From the NCBI GenBank assembly GCA_037043455.1, contig JAWPHD010001432.1, positions 62,001 to 126,000 on the forward strand: 64,000 nt of DNA, written 5' to 3'. Numbering within the stretch: position 1 is the stretch's first letter; every line of letters starts with the position of its first letter. Source of the DNA: Cyrtodaria siliqua (Eukaryota > Mollusca > Bivalvia > Adapedonta > Hiatellidae). The translations under genes were made by a program, and so were the position numbers. The notes below the pieces were generated by a model. It ran no database searches, had not been told where the DNA came from, and was given only the letters and a program-made list of their open reading frames with translations. Shown here piece by piece: positions 23,956 through 35,990 of the stretch.

Positions 23956-24844
23956 TGTATTTCTATTTACTTATATTGGTTTCGACTTATTGTTTTGCCA
24001 TACAGTTGCCAACAAATAAATGAAGAACTCTCCCATATATGTGTATACAAACTAGATCTTTAGTTATATGATAAATGAAGACTATCTGGGAGATAATTTC
24101 TTCTCCCAGCTATTACCAAATTGCATTACTCTTTTGTAATTAACTATGTCATGTTATATCTATAATATCTGTATTCTAATATACGTATGATGAGTTAAAA
24201 GTTATTATACATATCTCATATATTCATTTAAATGTGAATTAAGTTTATAAAATATATTATATTGTAGTGTATTGTATTGGTTGTTGTAATCGAAACGAGA
24301 TCAAGTTAATTATTAACGGTGTGTTTGTGTCGGTACACAAGTAGTAGAGTTACGATACTATCTGCATCTTTATTTCTTATTTCATTGTGTTTGATATGAT
24401 AGAGCACTGTTTAATACTTCAATTACTGAAGAGCAGTTTATGCGAATGTTCTATGTACTATAATATGTAGATTTTGCACCTCTATAAAGATAATTATTTT
24501 CTCACAGTCAGGTATGTCAAATTGTCATACATACCCATGAGTATTGAACTTTTCAGACCGAGGAATTGATCAGACTACACCAATTACCAACCAGTCAGCG
24601 GGCAGGGGAAAAGTTCCAGGGTAAATTCGGAGTTGTTACACAGAATCTCTTAATTTTGGTTGGTTGACTAGGTAAACAAACCAAAATATCTTGCTAAAAA
24701 ATTAAAACTAAATTTTAAGAGTACTTATAAAGGTTAAATCATACATTTGTGCAATGTATTCATAATTTGTTGCATAATAAAAAAATAATGTATATTTTAC
24801 ATTTTCCTCATGTTTCTACATGAATTTTCAAAACATACTCAACG
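23956..24844. other. No gene seen; left flank of the duplication
   Basis: A/T-rich sequence with no supported feature. Similarity to block B starts at about 24,845. Confidence 0.5.
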
Positions 24845-25664
24845 TTTGTGTATGATTTTATGGTAAAACTAAGATAGGTCTTTCAAAACGAGTAAGCAAT
24901 AATATACCTTCTTATATTATGGAACTCAAAATGAATTGGTATAGTATGACCAATATTTGTTCCTTCCTTTTGTAATTGTAATTTTTCCTTGACAAAACAA
25001 TACACAATGATTGTTTTTATATTTTTAAAATTCCAACATTGGGTATTTGCTTTTTGATATTTGCTTTGAAATGCTTAGAATTCTGCATATGCCCTGCGGT
25101 ATTTCTTATTATGTATATTTATATTATCTGCTCAACATGACTAAAGTGTCTCGTTCGCAAGTTTCCCTGTTTGTTGACTACATTGCTAGCGATGTATTTG
25201 TTATGGGACTTTTATTTACACTGTATTGTCAATGACTTGGCAGAAGGTTAATAAATATAATAAATATTTATTATTAAACGAAAAATAGGTAACTTTATAT
25301 CAAAGTATTTTTTTCAAAATTGAGACATCATTACGCATTCTGAGTTAAAGCCTACCCGAATATCAGCATTATAAACTACTTTGGTTCTGATAACAGGAAC
25401 TATACAAAGTCTCCGTTAATGTGTCACTTGCATGACAAATCATCAGACGAAGAACTTAATAATAGTTAATGGTAAGTGACAATTTCAAAGATACAGAGTA
25501 TTGCAGCTCGTTCAAAATCGCTTCCGATTAGGTTAACACACGGAGCGAGTGGTTTTGTGATTTGTTTCCATTATACAATTACTACCTGTCATGAGGATTA
25601 TTTTGTCTTTGGTTTTACCACGCATTATATATAGCCGCTATTTCGTTATTGATGCATTTTCTAT

Positions 25665-25855
25665 AAAGTATACAGCAATGCAATTCAATACAGTGGAGTG
25701 TAATGCAATACAAAACAATACAATTCTAAATAATGCAATATACCACAATATGCTACAAAACAATGCAATTCGATAAAATACAATGTAATGCAGTGCAGCA
25801 CAATCTAGTATCATGCCGTGTAATGTAATGCAGTTCAAGGCAACGGATCATACTC
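25665..25855. repeat. Degenerate CAATGCAATA-type simple repeat (block A)
   Basis: Words such as ACAAT, GCAAT and AATGCAATAC recur irregularly. The same tract lies at 48,155-48,335. It creates spurious frames rich in Ile, Cys and His on the minus strand. Confidence 0.8.
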
Positions 25856-27499
25856 AGTTCGTTTTCTTTAACATCAACATATAAGTTTATAATACAAGTT
25901 TAACTGGTGTGTTGTTTGTACATGTTATGTAAAAAAGCGCAGGTAAACATAACTATTTTTAATTACGGCAAATTTGCGAAATGGGATTACCCGTGTTAAC
26001 ACTACGAAATATTTGTTCAATAAATTCGATACGATAAATAGCACTACGCGCATCATTTTAAGTTAAACATGTCTACATAACGTCCTTACTAAGAAAGCCT
26101 ATATAGTGAATTATCATCACCAGTGGAACAAATGTCAATGTCATATTACTGGAATCAAATTATTTCTTGAAAATGAATTAATTACATTTGAACACAGGGT
26201 TTGCTACTCTCTGGCAATATCCACTACTGTTGCAGGCCAACATGTATAATTCCTTTTCAATCCGCACTAACTTGAACTAAATTCCAGCCATTAACACATC
26301 GTTTGGTAGCAGATATATTTTAAGTTAAACAAAGTGCAACACCTCTCATGCCCCTCTAGCTCTGTACAACGCTGTATTTTACTTTCAGGTCACAATCATT
26401 AGACTCGAAGCTCCCAAAAGACCAGTAAGCAATATAACTTCTGACGATCACTTTATTTGATATTCCGTGTAAATTACACGAACAAAGTGAACACTTTGTG
26501 TTTTATTCAGATTATAATTGTGATTAGCTTTATAAAACACTGCCTGCAGCAAGTCAGTAGTATATACAAAAGAAAAAACAGAAATGCAACATGGGAATTT
26601 CTGCTATATATTGTATGTACATTATGCTGCTGTTAATCGAATGGTACATGGCTACATATGATATTTCCTTTCAGAAAAACACATTAATATAACACATAAC
26701 AACCCAAATATTATCCCTTCAACGTTTCCGTATTGATGTTAAACTATTTTGGTTCAAGCAAGTTAGCAAACTTAAGATGTACTATTTTGAAATATGTTTA
26801 CATTAAACACAGTACTGACATGGCATATAATTTGCAAAGTTGAACTTCAACGTTTGTGAAATTCTTGTCACAAACTGTGTACTTTGAACTAAAAGGTCTA
26901 CAACATCACCGTGTTGTCTTTCGCTAACTAGCAGACATCTTTACGAAACATTTGGAGATTTCTTGGAATATTACACGTAATTAAGTGTTCAATATATATA
27001 TATTATATAACGGAAATTCCCAAAATGCATTTTGTTTTCTTTCCTTTAGTTTTCCTTTAATATGCAAATTGTAATATTCGTTAAATCACGCGATAAAATG
27101 ATTCCTAAATTCATTCATATGCCGTATGAGATTTATAAAACTCGCTCACTAAACAGGCTTGCTAAAATTAAATAAAGCATTTCTCGTGTCAGTTATCTCA
27201 TATCAATTATCATTTTAATAAGAACCAACATCATGTCATGCTGATCATTTTGAAGAAAGTCCCCAATATCAGTATCAGTTATAGTTTTCAAGAGAAGAAG
27301 TCGCTGAAAAACTTGTTTTCTAAACACATATTTTTAGCTGTCGCGGCCTGAAGATTTACGAGGATCAACTAGATATCAAGTGCAACTGTAAAGTTTTATG
27401 AAAATCATTCAAATAGTTTCAGAGCAGTAGTGGCTAAATGCTTTTCCTGTATAACTCAATGTAAACAAGAGGCCCAAGAGGGCCTGTGGACGCTCTACT

Positions 27500-28385
27500 G
27501 GCTAAACATAAAGTTTATGTATAAGATCATTCAACCGGAACATGGCGATGACATACGCAACTAGGCTTGGTACTTACTGATCATCCCTGCCAAGATTTGT
27601 TGAAATCCAGCCTGACGTTCAGGAGAACTAGTCTGTATGAAGTTAGTGAATTAAAACCTTTAAGGAGTCATAACTCTGCCAAAATTCATTCAACCAGAAC
27701 ACGGCAATGACAGGTGCAACTAGGCTTGGTACTGATCATCCCACCAAGATTCGCTGAAATCCGGCAAGGAGTTCAGAAGAGACTAATCTGGACAAAGTTT
27801 GTCTGTTAAAACCTTTAAAGGGCCATAACTCTGCCAAAAATAATTCAACCGGAATATGGCGACGATATGCACAACTAGGCTTGATACTGATCATCCTTGT
27901 CTAGTTCAGCTGAAATCCAGCCAGGGGTTCAGGGGAATTCTCCCGAAAAAGTTTTGCATCAAAAACCTTTAAAGGGCCATAACTCTGCCCAAACTCGGTA
28001 AACTGGAACGCGACGATGATATGCACAACTAGGCTGGGTGCTGATCATGCCGTAAAGTTTCGTTGAAATCTGGCAAGGGGTTCAGGAGAAATAGTCCAGA
28101 CAAAGTTTGTGTATTAAAACCTTTAAAGGGCCATAACCCTGCCAAAAATCATTCAACCAGAACACAGTGATGATTTCCACAACTAGACCTGGAACTGATC
28201 ATCCCTAAAATGTTTCGTTTAAATCTGGACAGGGGTTCAGGAGAACTAGTCTGGACAAAGTATGTGTATTAAAACCTTTAAAGGGACATAACTCCACCAA
28301 AATCATTCAACCGGAACACGGTGATGATAAGTACAACTAGACTTGGTACTGATCACCCTGAAAGGTTTCACTGAAATCCGTCCAA
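27500..28385 (+). repeat. Tandem core array 1, period ~155 bp
   Basis: About six units, each with ATTCAACCGGAACACGG, CACAACTAGGCTTGGTACTG, TTCAGGAGAACTAGTCTGG and AAAACCTTTAAAGGGCCATA variants. Confidence 0.85.
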
Positions 28386-29225
28386 ATGAAGGCCCTTTCG
28401 TCTTACCGAGGCCAAAATATAGCATTTTTCAGAAAATCAAGGGCCACAACTCCTGTGTAAATGGTCCAATCTGGCTGTTTTTCAAATTTGTCGGAGCTTT
28501 CATTGCTATTAACAATATGATAAAGTTTGGTAAAGATTGGATGAAAAATGAAGGCCCTATCGTCTTAACGAGGCCAAATATAGCATTTTTAACTAAATCA
28601 AGGGCCATAACTCCGCTGTTACTGGTCCGATCTGGCCAGTTTTCGAACTTGTCCCAGCTTTCATTGACATTAACAATTTGGTAAAATTTAGGAAAGATCA
28701 TATGAAGAATGAAGGCCTTATCGTCTTAACGAGGCAAAATATAGCATTTTTACCTAAATCAAGGGCCATAACTCCGCTGTTACTGGTCCGATCTGGCTGG
28801 TTTCGATTTTTCCGAGCTTTCATTGATATTAACAATCTGGTATAGTTTAGTAACGATCGGATGTAAAATGAAGGCCCTATCATGTTAACGAGGCAAAATA
28901 TAGCGCTTTTAACTAAATCAATGGCCATAACTCCGCTGTTACTGGTCCAATCTGGTTGGTTTTCAAACTTGTCCGTGCTTTCATTAATATTACCAATCTG
29001 GTAAAGTTTGATAAAGATCAGACGAACAATGAAGGCCCTATCGTCTTAACGAGACAAAATATAGCAATATAGCATTGTTTAACTAAATCAAGGGCCATAA
29101 CTCCGCTGTTACTGGTCCGATCTGGCTGGTTTTCAAACTTATCCGAGCTTTCATTGATATTAACAACCTGTTAAAGTTTGGTAAAGATCGGATGAGAAAT
29201 GAAGGCCCTATCGTCTTAACGAGAC
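28386..29225 (+). repeat. Tandem core array 2, period ~165 bp
   Basis: About five units, each with GAAGGCCCTATCGTCTTAAC, ATCAAGGGCCATAACTCCGC, GTTACTGGTCCGATCTGGC and GTCCGAGCTTTCATTGATAT. It shares the GGGCCATAACTC word with array 1, so the two unit types are distantly related. The open frames here follow the repeat and are not genes. Confidence 0.85.
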
Positions 29226-29639
29226 AAAAGTTAACAGACGACGGACGGACGGACGACGGACGACGGACGACGGACAACTCGCCATCCCATAAGCTCTGCT
29301 GGCCCTTGGCCAGTAGAGCTAAAAACGATGTCCGCTGGCAGCCATGTTTAACGCTGAATCAAAATGATTTTTGCCAATGACCAACTTCATGTCATTCTGA
29401 TCATTTTAGAAAAAAGTCCCATATCAATATCACTTATAGTTTTCAGGAAATAGTCGCTACAAATTATTCTTTTTAAATTAATTTTAAGCCGTGGCGTCGA
29501 TCTTGAATTTTTGGCCGGCGTGAAATTTTGATAGGATCTACTAGACATCAACATCAACATTCCTGTGAAGTTTCTCATGAAAATCTGTAAAGTAGTATCA
29601 TAGGAAATGTTTGTTTTTATACCACTCTATTTAAACAAA

Positions 29640-29950
29640 GATGGCCGCTGGCGGCCATGTTAAATGTCAAATCAAAATAATTTTCAACAAAGAGCAACAT
29701 CATATCATGCTCATCATTTTAGAATTCTTTTTTTTATTTCCATCAATGTGAATTTTTCCTATGATCGACTAGACATCATGTGCAACACTCCGATGAAGTT
29801 ACATGAAAATCCACCCCGTAGTTTCAGAGGAGTAGCCGCTAGAAAAAAAAGTTTACGGACGGACGGACGACGGACACAGCACCCACCACGGCAACACGGC
29901 ATTAGCTCTGCTGACCTTCGATCAGTAGCGCTAGCAATGTCAAAACGACG
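29640..29950 (+). mobile_element. Second element with GGACGG tract and 3' hairpin
   Basis: GGACGGACGGACGACGGACA (29,856) precedes TAGCTCTGCTGACC and a near-complement GATCAGTAGCGCTA (about 29,903-29,933). This is the same 3' architecture as the element ending near 29,320, but without core repeats. Its start shares GATGGCCGCTGGCGGCCATG (29,640) with the word near 29,328. Confidence 0.55.
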
Positions 29951-30022
29951 CCACGTAGGTTTACAAGATTTTTTTATTCAATTTCACAAACAAAGTGGTG
30001 TCAATATTTGATTAATTTTTTG

Positions 30023-30215
30023 ACAGTCTCCGTGGCCGAATGATTAACGACGTTGCGTTGTAAACCCTCGCGTCCCACCACTTCGTATTCCAATGGGAGC
30101 TCTATTTGTAAGTGAGGAAGTGTCGATTCATACGGATGGCGGGAGGTATACAGTACTGGTTCTACCCAGGAAAAGTTGGTGGTCTGCCTCCACCACAAAA
30201 ACATCAACCGTCATA
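30023..30215 (+). mobile_element. tRNA-derived SINE
   Basis: GTCTCCGTGGCCGAATGATT then AACGACGTTGCG (30,028-30,060) is very close to a box A and D-arm of a Ser/Leu-type tRNA (usual TGGCCGAGTGGTTAA). The tract GGTTCTACCCAGGAA near 30,157 resembles the conserved central region of some metazoan SINEs. I cannot delimit the 3' end. Confidence 0.55.
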
Positions 30216-30619
30216 TATAACCTTACATGTGTTGTACATGACGTAAAACATATATATTCTAAAAATAAAAAGAAACGCATAATCTCTATTGTCGTTATAT
30301 AGTGTATGTTTAATATGCTACTGCTAATCGAATGGTACAGCGCGACATTAGGCTTATCCTTTCGGAAAGAAGGTTTACACAGCACCGAACATACCGACGG
30401 TTACCCATTTAAAGTGTCATTATCGACAGAATGCGCATATTGCTCAAGCAATAATTAGCTGGAATATTACCTGGAATTAGGTGTATATAATAGTGCAGTA
30501 TAGGCAATTTTGTGATTATGCGTTTCTTTTTCCTTTCAGTAAAGTATATCATAATACTCTAACATGTGATTTTCATATTGTCGACTTGAAAACTTGTGCC
30601 TGGTACATAAATAAGAAAA

Positions 30620-30800
30620 CTGGTCCGGCAGAAACAGCCATCACACACAATGGCAACGTAGGTCCGCATTGCACAAAAACTGAAAAACATGAGATTATTA
30701 AAAATGAAAAAGTCACTAAAACAGACAATACATAAAATAAAGAGTGGTGGATATACGGGATTACCGACTTGGAACGGTCAGTAGGCAATAAAGAATACAG
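30620..30800 (+). repeat. alpha-repeat, diverged (block A)
   Basis: GGATTACCGACTTGGAACGG then TCAGTAGGCAATAAAG is the central block. Its B counterpart is at 48,750-48,820. Confidence 0.6.
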
Positions 30801-31611
30801 GTTAAACCCCGAACGATTTAAATATAAACAATAACATCTACTAATCAACAAATTAAAGAAATAAGAATATATATAGATACTGTTCAATGTATTATTTTTT
30901 CATTTCCTTTTGGGTATTTTTGCTTAACGATATACTGATACTGTCCATTTGTATAATAAATATCAGTCATTGATTCTGATCATACATGTACACCCAGTTT
31001 AACTGAAATACATCAAACAATTGTTGTATCTAAAATCGCTGTATCTCAGATAAACATTTGTATAATGCCTATCACATGTATCATGTACAGTATTTGTAAA
31101 TACTATTGAAATCGTATGTTGCTCTTGTAGTACTTAACAAATTCTTCAAGAAAAACAAAACAAAAACATGGCAAAATCGCAACATTCATTATCTATTGTA
31201 TTCTTCAGCAATAGCTTGTGTTTCTTTGTTCAACTACGATTTTGTTTTAATTGTGTAGACGTAACACAATGTTATTAATAGAATATATGCATTTTGTTTC
31301 AAGTACGTTCAACATATGGACTACATATTGTTTAACAGTTACATTTTGAATTTGGCTGTTCGGATGTTTAATATGCATAATAATAGCTGCTAACGGAAAC
31401 CGGTTTCCAATGTAAAAATATATAGGAACGTGGGCCTATAGAAACCAAGCACACACACGCAATGACACCGTACGTCAGCTCTGTACCAACAACTAAATCA
31501 AATGCGCAGATTAACAGTCAATGACCCACCCGCTCAATAATTAAACATGACATTTATCCCACGTTATATTATCTCTGTTCCCCCATTTATGTCTATTTAA
31601 GTCACATAATC

Positions 31612-31617
31612 CCTCTC

Positions 31618-31661
<44 letters not shown>

Positions 31662-31672
31662 CCTCTTAAATG
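31612..31672. repeat. (CT)n microsatellite, block A
   Basis: About 60 bp of CT repeats with CCCTC and CTAT interruptions. The block B copy (49,560-49,597) is shorter and purer. Confidence 0.95.
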
Positions 31673-32611
31673 TTGTGTTAACCCTGTATTTATTTGTAGG
31701 ACCATTGTCTGTAGTGTGTAACATTATATTGATTGTGAGTGCAGATTGCAGACATTATATTCTACTACCATACAAGACTTATTGATATTTCTAATCTTTA
31801 TCCGACTTGCCAAGCAAATGGTAATCATTACCAGTTAATTCACTTGCATCCATACAAAGATAGCCAGTGTCACGAATGTATGTTTATGGACATTTCTATA
31901 AGTTATATTCTTGGGGTTATATGATTTAGCTGCCCAATATATCACAATTATAGACCTTGGTATCGCTTGCACATTGTAAACATTGTAATATATCTTACCA
32001 ATATATATTAGAACCATTACAATAATGGCTATTTCGGCTGATAAAGAAACTGATATTCATATTTGACTCTTAATTCTGATTGATAAAAATATTGGCACAA
32101 TTGAGTTTGTTGTTCTTAATACAGCCATACAACTTTGAATTAGTATAATTATGTAGTAGCCAAAGTAGATTACAGTAATTGCATTGAGATATAAATAAAT
32201 ATACTGAGCGTACATCGAATTTCTAGAATGGAATTGAAGCCCTCGTGGAAAATGTGTTTTAACTGAAAGATGTAGAGTACATCTTATAAAACTGTTCATC
32301 GCAAAATGTTAACCTTAGGGGCAAAGAGACTTATGTACTAACATGAAATACAAAATTAAGCGGACTAAAAATAACCGAAAATAAAAAATGTTGCGTTTTT
32401 AAATGTACTGAGTATGTTATAAATCCACTATGTCTCAATAATATTGCCGAACTCTTGAAAGGTAGTCTCTCGCTCACTAAAACAGACAGAATAATTTAAT
32501 TCAATTGTCACTCTGTGTAGTTTATACTGGAATCAAGGGTACAGCACTTTTTCAAGTGTTCGTGCAGACCACTGTTATTTTATCTAGCATCCATTTCAAT
32601 GTTATGAGAAA

Positions 32612-33640
32612 CTCAACCAACGTGACGTAATTGATGCACACAACTAACGTGATGTAATTGATGCACACAACCAACGTGATGTAACTCATGTACCCAACCA
32701 ACGTGATGTTATTGATTTGCAAAACCAACGTGATGTAATTGGTGTACACAACCAACGTGATGTTATTGATGTACACGACCAACGTGATGTAATTGATGTA
32801 CACAACAAACGTGATGCAATTGATGTACACAGCAAACGTGGTGTAATTGATGTACACAACCAACGTGATGTAATTGGTGTGCACAACCAACGTGATGTAA
32901 TTGGTGTACACAACCAACGTGATGGAATTGATGTACACAACAAACGTGATGCAATTGATGTACACAACCAAGGTGATGTAACTGATGTACGCCACCAACG
33001 TGATGGAATTGATGTACGCAACCAACGTGATGTAATTGATGTACACAACCAACGTGATGGAATTGATGTACCCAACCAACGTGATGTAACTGATGTAGAC
33101 AACCAACGTGATGCAATTGATGTACACAACCAACGTGATGCAATTGATGTACCCAACCAACGTGATGTAATTGATGTGCACAACCAACGGGATGTAACTG
33201 ATGTGCAAAACCAACGTGCTGTAACTGATGTACCCAACCAACGTGATGCAACTGATGTACCCAACCAACGTGATGTAGATGTGCACAACCAACGTGATGT
33301 AATTGATGTGCACAACCAACGTGATGTAATTGATGTGCACAACCAACGTGATGGATTTGATGTGCACAACCAACGTGATGTAATTTATTTACAAAACCAG
33401 CGTGTTGTAATTGATGTACACAACCAACGTGATGTAATTGATATACACAACCAACGTGATGTAATTGATATACACAACCAACGTGATGTAATTGATGAAC
33501 ACAACCAACGTGATATAATTGATGCACACAACCAACGTGATGTAATTGATGTACGCAACCAACGTGATGTAACTGATGTACACTACCAACGTGATGTAAT
33601 TGACGTACACAACTAGCGTGTTGTAACTGATGTACACTTT
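32612..33640. repeat. 30-bp minisatellite, ~34 units (block A)
   Basis: The unit is CAACCAACGTGATGTAATTG plus ATGTACACAA. Most units are 30 bp; one near 33,265-33,290 is 24 bp. The leftmost units carry ATGCACAC, as do nearly all block B units, while the interior has ATGTACAC or ATGTGCAC. Open frames of 299 codons on both strands repeat a 10-residue period (NQRDVIDVHN on +); they follow from the 30-bp period. Confidence 0.95.
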
Positions 33641-34244
33641 GGCAGCATACGAATGATTGCACTAAGATCTCACAAGACTATCGATATTGAGGTACCGATC
33701 AGTACCGACCATTCGAGTATCATGCTGTCATGAAGGCATAGTTTCTTTCTGTTAATTAAGTTGGCATGTGTTCCATTACCTTTTGACAGTCTTTTTGACG
33801 TATTAGAAGAAGATACAGACGAATTAGAACTAAAATAAGTTATCGATAAGGATGAGATCAACAACATAATAAGTTACATTAGTGTTATACATGTTACTCT
33901 AAATGTCTGACTGTGTTACTATTATCATCGCAATTGCCAGTGACAGTGCAAACTGGTACTGTAACCGTTTAAATAACACTCCCGTGCTGTGTCATGAGGT
34001 TACTTTATCGAGGAGAAATTTATTTATAATTGGGTCATTGTGGCATTGACTATTTGACCTTATGGCCCTAAAGTCAATGGGTCATTACCTTACTATAAGC
34101 ATGCCATTTCTGAAATGTCATCATTGTGAATAAAATATTAAACACTTATTTAAAGGAAATACATTGAAATAAATGTCTTATAGAAGGAAATAATAAATAC
34201 ATATTACACCCATTACATAAATAGTTTAGCCGATGCACTGAAAG

Positions 34245-34535
34245 CAGATATAAAAGTTGAACATAAAATGTATCATTCAATGACCACAGTCAGCCAAGCA
34301 TGGGAACAAACAGTTGCAAGGATTAATAAAAGGCAAGGTATATCATATCACAAAAATAATCGGACTGAAGATAGGGCTACGTCTTGGAACCGTCAACGAA
34401 CAGGCCGCTGGGGGTTTTAAAACCAGGTTCTAAAGTGCACCAAACCTTGCTCTCACCCTATTGTCATTCCAATACAAATATATATTGAAAATAATGAAAT
34501 ATCCGACTTGATATATCCTTTAACAAACTAGGTGC
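34245..34535 (+). repeat. alpha-repeat (block A)
   Basis: Starts AGATATAAAAGTTGAACA, then AGCCAAGCATGGGAACAAAC, GGGCTACGTCTTGGAACCGT and GGGGGTTTTAAAACCAGG. It has a TTGCAAGGATTAATAAAAGG word from which the 12.8-kb array unit could derive. Shared with B. Confidence 0.8.
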
Positions 34536-34539
34536 ATTA

Positions 34540-34835
34540 CGTGTTCCTGCCTTAAAGCTTAAATTAACAGGTTTTTATAACGGATATTTCGTCAATAAAA
34601 CACATTTAGAAACATGTTTTACTGATAAAACGCGATGAACTGTTAAAAGTTATCTATTAAATGTTTTAATTTCACAATATGCACATTTTTAAGCCGAAAT
34701 TAAAGCTTTATTTCATACTCCAGGAAACCCCGTTTTCGCTTCTCCGAAAAGGTGTTGGATGGTTATGAAAGTTAATACTCGAACCATGTAATAAGCATTA
34801 ACGTTAACATTGACGAACTCTGGTGATGACACATA
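34540..34835. other. ~0.3-kb segment present in block A only
   Basis: B joins TTAACAAACTAGGCACATTA directly to GATGACACATACG (51,332-51,350). In A these are separated by about 295 bp. No TIR or target duplication is obvious to me. Confidence 0.6.
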
Positions 34836-35499
34836 CGTCTACAGACTAGACTCACACAAATCATTCATAGTTGGTGGATAATAGTCCTCAAAACGGGGTA
34901 AGGATTTGCAATATGGCTGACAAATCCATCAGTGATAATGCCTATAGACAGCTTTTTACACGGATAATATTGTAGAAACCAATGCACTAATTTGGAATGT
35001 AAAGGATCAAAATTAATACGAATCGCTGAACACTATAAAACCATCTCATATAATTACATACTCTTATTCATGCCGTGCACTTTTGTGGGAAACATGCTAT
35101 TATTCTGGAACACTCTCGGCAGTTCAGCAAATACGGTTTTAAAACCATGTTTCTTTTATGGATTAAGCGCAATTTTAATAGTTACCGAACTAGTTTATAG
35201 AATCAATATTTAATATCAAAGTGCTGAAAGCACAGGAAGGCTGGGGGCCTTTCGTACAATAGTTTAGGAGAACAGCCTGTTCGCTGGCCCTTCCGTTGAC
35301 GAAAATCTGTGGTAGGTGAGAAGTTGTTTAAATATATCTAACATAATGGAAATCAGTGGGTTTTAAATATAATAATGAAAGAAAGATAAAAGCTGCAGCA
35401 CCCAGGATTGGATTTGCACGATCCATATGCCAGAATCGTTACCAAAAAGATTTGTAAAATCTGCCACGAAGTAATTTCGGCTTCTTTTTTTATTCTACT

Positions 35500-35690
35500 T
35501 ACCTTTTCAGCACGTTGGCTGAAAAATTTATTTCAAAAATAAAACAAGGTTTATAAATAAGTACAGCTCAGTAAGTGTGCCTGAATTCTCCGCCAGGAAT
35601 CGAACCTGGGTCTCTCTTCCCGAAGGAAAAGGATGTTGCCTTACACCACAGAGTTTGTATCAGCAGCACAAACCAACCCAACTTTTATTT
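35500..35690 (-). mobile_element. tRNA-derived SINE copy 1
   Basis: On the minus strand, CTCTGTGGTGTAAGGCAACA (5' end near 35,653) resembles a D-arm/box A. CCAGGTTCGATTCCTGG (near 35,593-35,609) is a perfect T-arm with box B. CTCTG can pair with CGGAG at the 3' end as part of an acceptor stem. The D-loop looks shortened, so I call a SINE head or tRNA pseudogene and not a working tRNA. Confidence 0.55.
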
Positions 35691-35796
35691 ACATTTAGAT
35701 TTATTATTTTATATAAGAAATAAATGACAAGGTACTAACTGCGACATATTCCGGGCCATTAGCATCTTTTTTTCTGATTATTTACTTATTCTACTT

Positions 35797-35990
35797 ACCT
35801 CTTCAGTACGTTGGCTGGACAATTTATTGAAACAAATATAACAAAGTTTATAAATAAGTACAGCTCAGTAAGTGTGCCAGATTTCTCCACCGGGATTCGA
35901 ACCAGGGTCTCTCTTCCCGAAGGAAAAGGATGTTGCCTTACACCACAGAGATTTTTTCAGCAGCACAAACCAAGTGTTGACATATAAAAA
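35797..35990 (-). mobile_element. tRNA-derived SINE copy 2
   Basis: Repeats copy 1 with an offset of about 297 bp (tRNA-like part 35,882-35,950). The TTCCCGAAGGAAAAGGATGT core is identical to copy 1, and the tails share AAATAAGTACAGCTCAGTAA. The T-arm differs (CTGGTTCGAATCCCGG). Conservation outside the tRNA-like part implies a duplicated or tandem SINE unit. Confidence 0.55.

Larger units (their letters stand above)
27225..29330 (+). mobile_element. Core-repeat element with GACGG microsatellite and terminal hairpin
   Basis: It holds two core arrays (27,500-28,385 and 28,385-29,225), a GACG-rich tract (about 29,232-29,275), then a terminal stem-loop formed by AGCTCTGCTGGCC and GGCCAGTAGAGCT (about 29,291-29,319). 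A related word, GCTCTACTGGCT, lies inverted near the left end (27,492). This architecture resembles the bivalve pearl/CvA-type elements, which have been linked to Helitron/Helentron-derived non-autonomous elements; the link here is inference. Flanking copies of another unit (27,225-27,470 and 29,325-29,640) suggest insertion into that unit. No transposase or helicase frame is present. Confidence 0.65.
26250..30738. other. 4.5-kb segment present only in block A
   Basis: In B, the sequence matching A up to AACATGTATAATTCCTT (26,247) continues directly with the sequence matching GAGTGGTGGAT in A (30,742). The segment holds the core-repeat elements, a SINE and about 1 kb of unassigned sequence (26,260-27,220). 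Part of it (near 26,610 and 30,310) is itself a repeated pair containing TAATCGAATGGTACA. Confidence 0.85.

Noticed and set aside
28343..29380. Several 60-113 codon frames
   Set aside because: They track the ~165-bp core units and the GACG tract of the transposon and occur on both strands.
31739..31924. 61-codon frame conserved in both blocks (31,739 and 49,652), plus a 60-codon minus frame overlapping it
   Set aside because: The frame starts with GTG, and my codon comparison gives 7 amino-acid-changing and 2 silent differences, as expected without selection on protein. Conservation is explained by the duplication.
32717..33662. 299-codon frames on both strands (NQRDVIDVHN periods)
   Set aside because: Same cause: a 30-bp minisatellite. 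The block B array breaks these frames and keeps only 91-136 codons.
35585..35653. Functional tRNA gene
   Set aside because: The T-arm is perfect, but the D-loop appears shortened and the acceptor stem pairs only in part. A second copy has conserved non-tRNA flanks, so a SINE is the better call.
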